Shown: positions 63,861 through 64,000 of the stretch, piece after piece
How the letters are laid out: each line of letters opens with the position of its first letter
Numbering within the stretch: position 1 is the stretch's first letter
DNA from: Ligaoa zhengdingensis
GTDB lineage: Bacteria; Bacillota; Clostridia; Oscillospirales; Ruminococcaceae
DNA: 64,000 nt
Direction of reading: 5' to 3'
Assembly: GCF_014384885.1 (NCBI RefSeq)
Contig: NZ_JACRST010000014.1
Coordinates: 1 to 64,000 of the forward strand
The notes under the pieces: generated by a model
The model's database searches: none
Seen by the model: the letters and a program-made list of their open reading frames with translations, nothing else
What the model was told of the DNA's origin: nothing
Program-made: the position numbers and the translations under genes

Positions 63861-63886
63861 CAAAAAAAGAAGGCGCCGAAGCGCCC
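63861..63886 (-). terminator. terminator with TTCG loop
   Basis: On the minus strand AGGGCGC-TTCG-GCGCCTT followed by CTTTTTTT, just after the stop of the partial VOC gene. Confidence 0.92.
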
Positions 63887-63893
63887 TCGCAGC

Positions 63894-64000
63894 TTAAGCC
63901 TTTTCGGGGATGATCTCGATCCAGTAGCCGTCCGGATCGCTGATGAAGTAGATCCCCATAGCGGGATTCTCATAGCAGATACAGCCCATCTCCCGGTGCT
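63894..64000 (-). CDS. VOC-family protein, glyoxalase I-like, 3' end only
   Basis: The last 34 codons of a leftward gene that enters from the right edge. The end reads MGIYFISDPDGYWIEIIPEK, the classic C-terminal strand of lactoylglutathione lyase, whose Glu in WIEI is a metal ligand. The rest lies outside the window, so specificity cannot be judged. A terminator follows the TAA. Confidence 0.85.
   Translation of the reverse strand, partial: HREMGCICYENPAMGIYFISDPDGYWIEIIPEKA

Overview
The window looks like a chromosome segment of a Gram-positive anaerobe of the class Clostridia, most likely Oscillospirales/Ruminococcaceae. The evidence is a GC-rich genome with strong AGGAGG-type ribosome binding sites and frequent TTG/GTG starts, a CIRCE operator, HPr with both regulatory residues, a clostridial division/cell-wall cluster whose MurE carries the meso-DAP motif DNPR, ECF-type transport and clostridial-type hybrid kinases. 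No taxonomic marker gene (rRNA, rpoB) is present, so the placement is inference.

Layout. 0-7.6 kb: a hybrid sensor kinase that appears 5'-truncated, a structured dispersed repeat (copy A), an FAD/Rieske oxidoreductase overlapping a YyaL-type thioredoxin-domain protein, and a siroheme/4Fe-4S sulfite-reductase-like protein divergent from a LysR regulator. 8.0-28.3 kb: an island bounded by two outward-lying cobalamin riboswitches whose transcripts converge. The rightward unit makes one giant (3242 aa) secreted, membrane-anchored GLUG-repeat protein. The leftward unit has ten genes: HU-like protein, ExbB/MotA-type channel, ExbD-like DUF2149 protein, DUF4430 protein, alpha/alpha-barrel protein, second DUF4430 protein, EcfT, double EcfA, an ECF S component and a TIM-barrel protein that may be the cobamide amidohydrolase CbiR. 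A small TA-flanked MITE sits between the last two. 28.4-41 kb: tRNA-Thr(CGT), a DnaA-box-like cluster, an SGNH hydrolase, a DUF4358 lipoprotein, an XRE regulator with a coupled small protein, CIRCE-controlled clpB, a phosphoglucomutase, a LysR/iron-alcohol-dehydrogenase divergent pair, and two membrane proteins. 41-45 kb: HPr, uvrC, rsmD, coaD and a coiled-coil protein. 45.3-60.2 kb: the dcw cluster mraZ-rsmH-ftsL-pbpB-murE-murF-mraY-[repeat copy B]-ftsW-murG-murA-ftsQ-ftsZ. 60.3-64 kb: an M23 peptidase, a YdcF protein, a sodium:alanine symporter and the 3' end of a VOC/glyoxalase gene.

The most interesting content is the 8-28 kb island. Vertebrate transcobalamin and intrinsic factor consist of an alpha6/alpha6 barrel plus a DUF4430-like beta domain. 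Here those two domain types are encoded as separate exported, membrane-tethered proteins, next to a putative proton-driven ExbB/ExbD-like motor, a dedicated ECF importer and a candidate cobamide-remodelling enzyme, all under B12 riboswitches. I read this as a candidate Gram-positive, transcobalamin-like corrinoid capture, import and remodelling system. The riboswitches and domain calls are read from sequence; the integrated function is inference.

A second observation is the structured ~175-bp repeat. It has covarying hairpins, occurs at 1.8 kb and 53.7 kb, and in the second case occupies the place between mraY and ftsW where murD usually lies.
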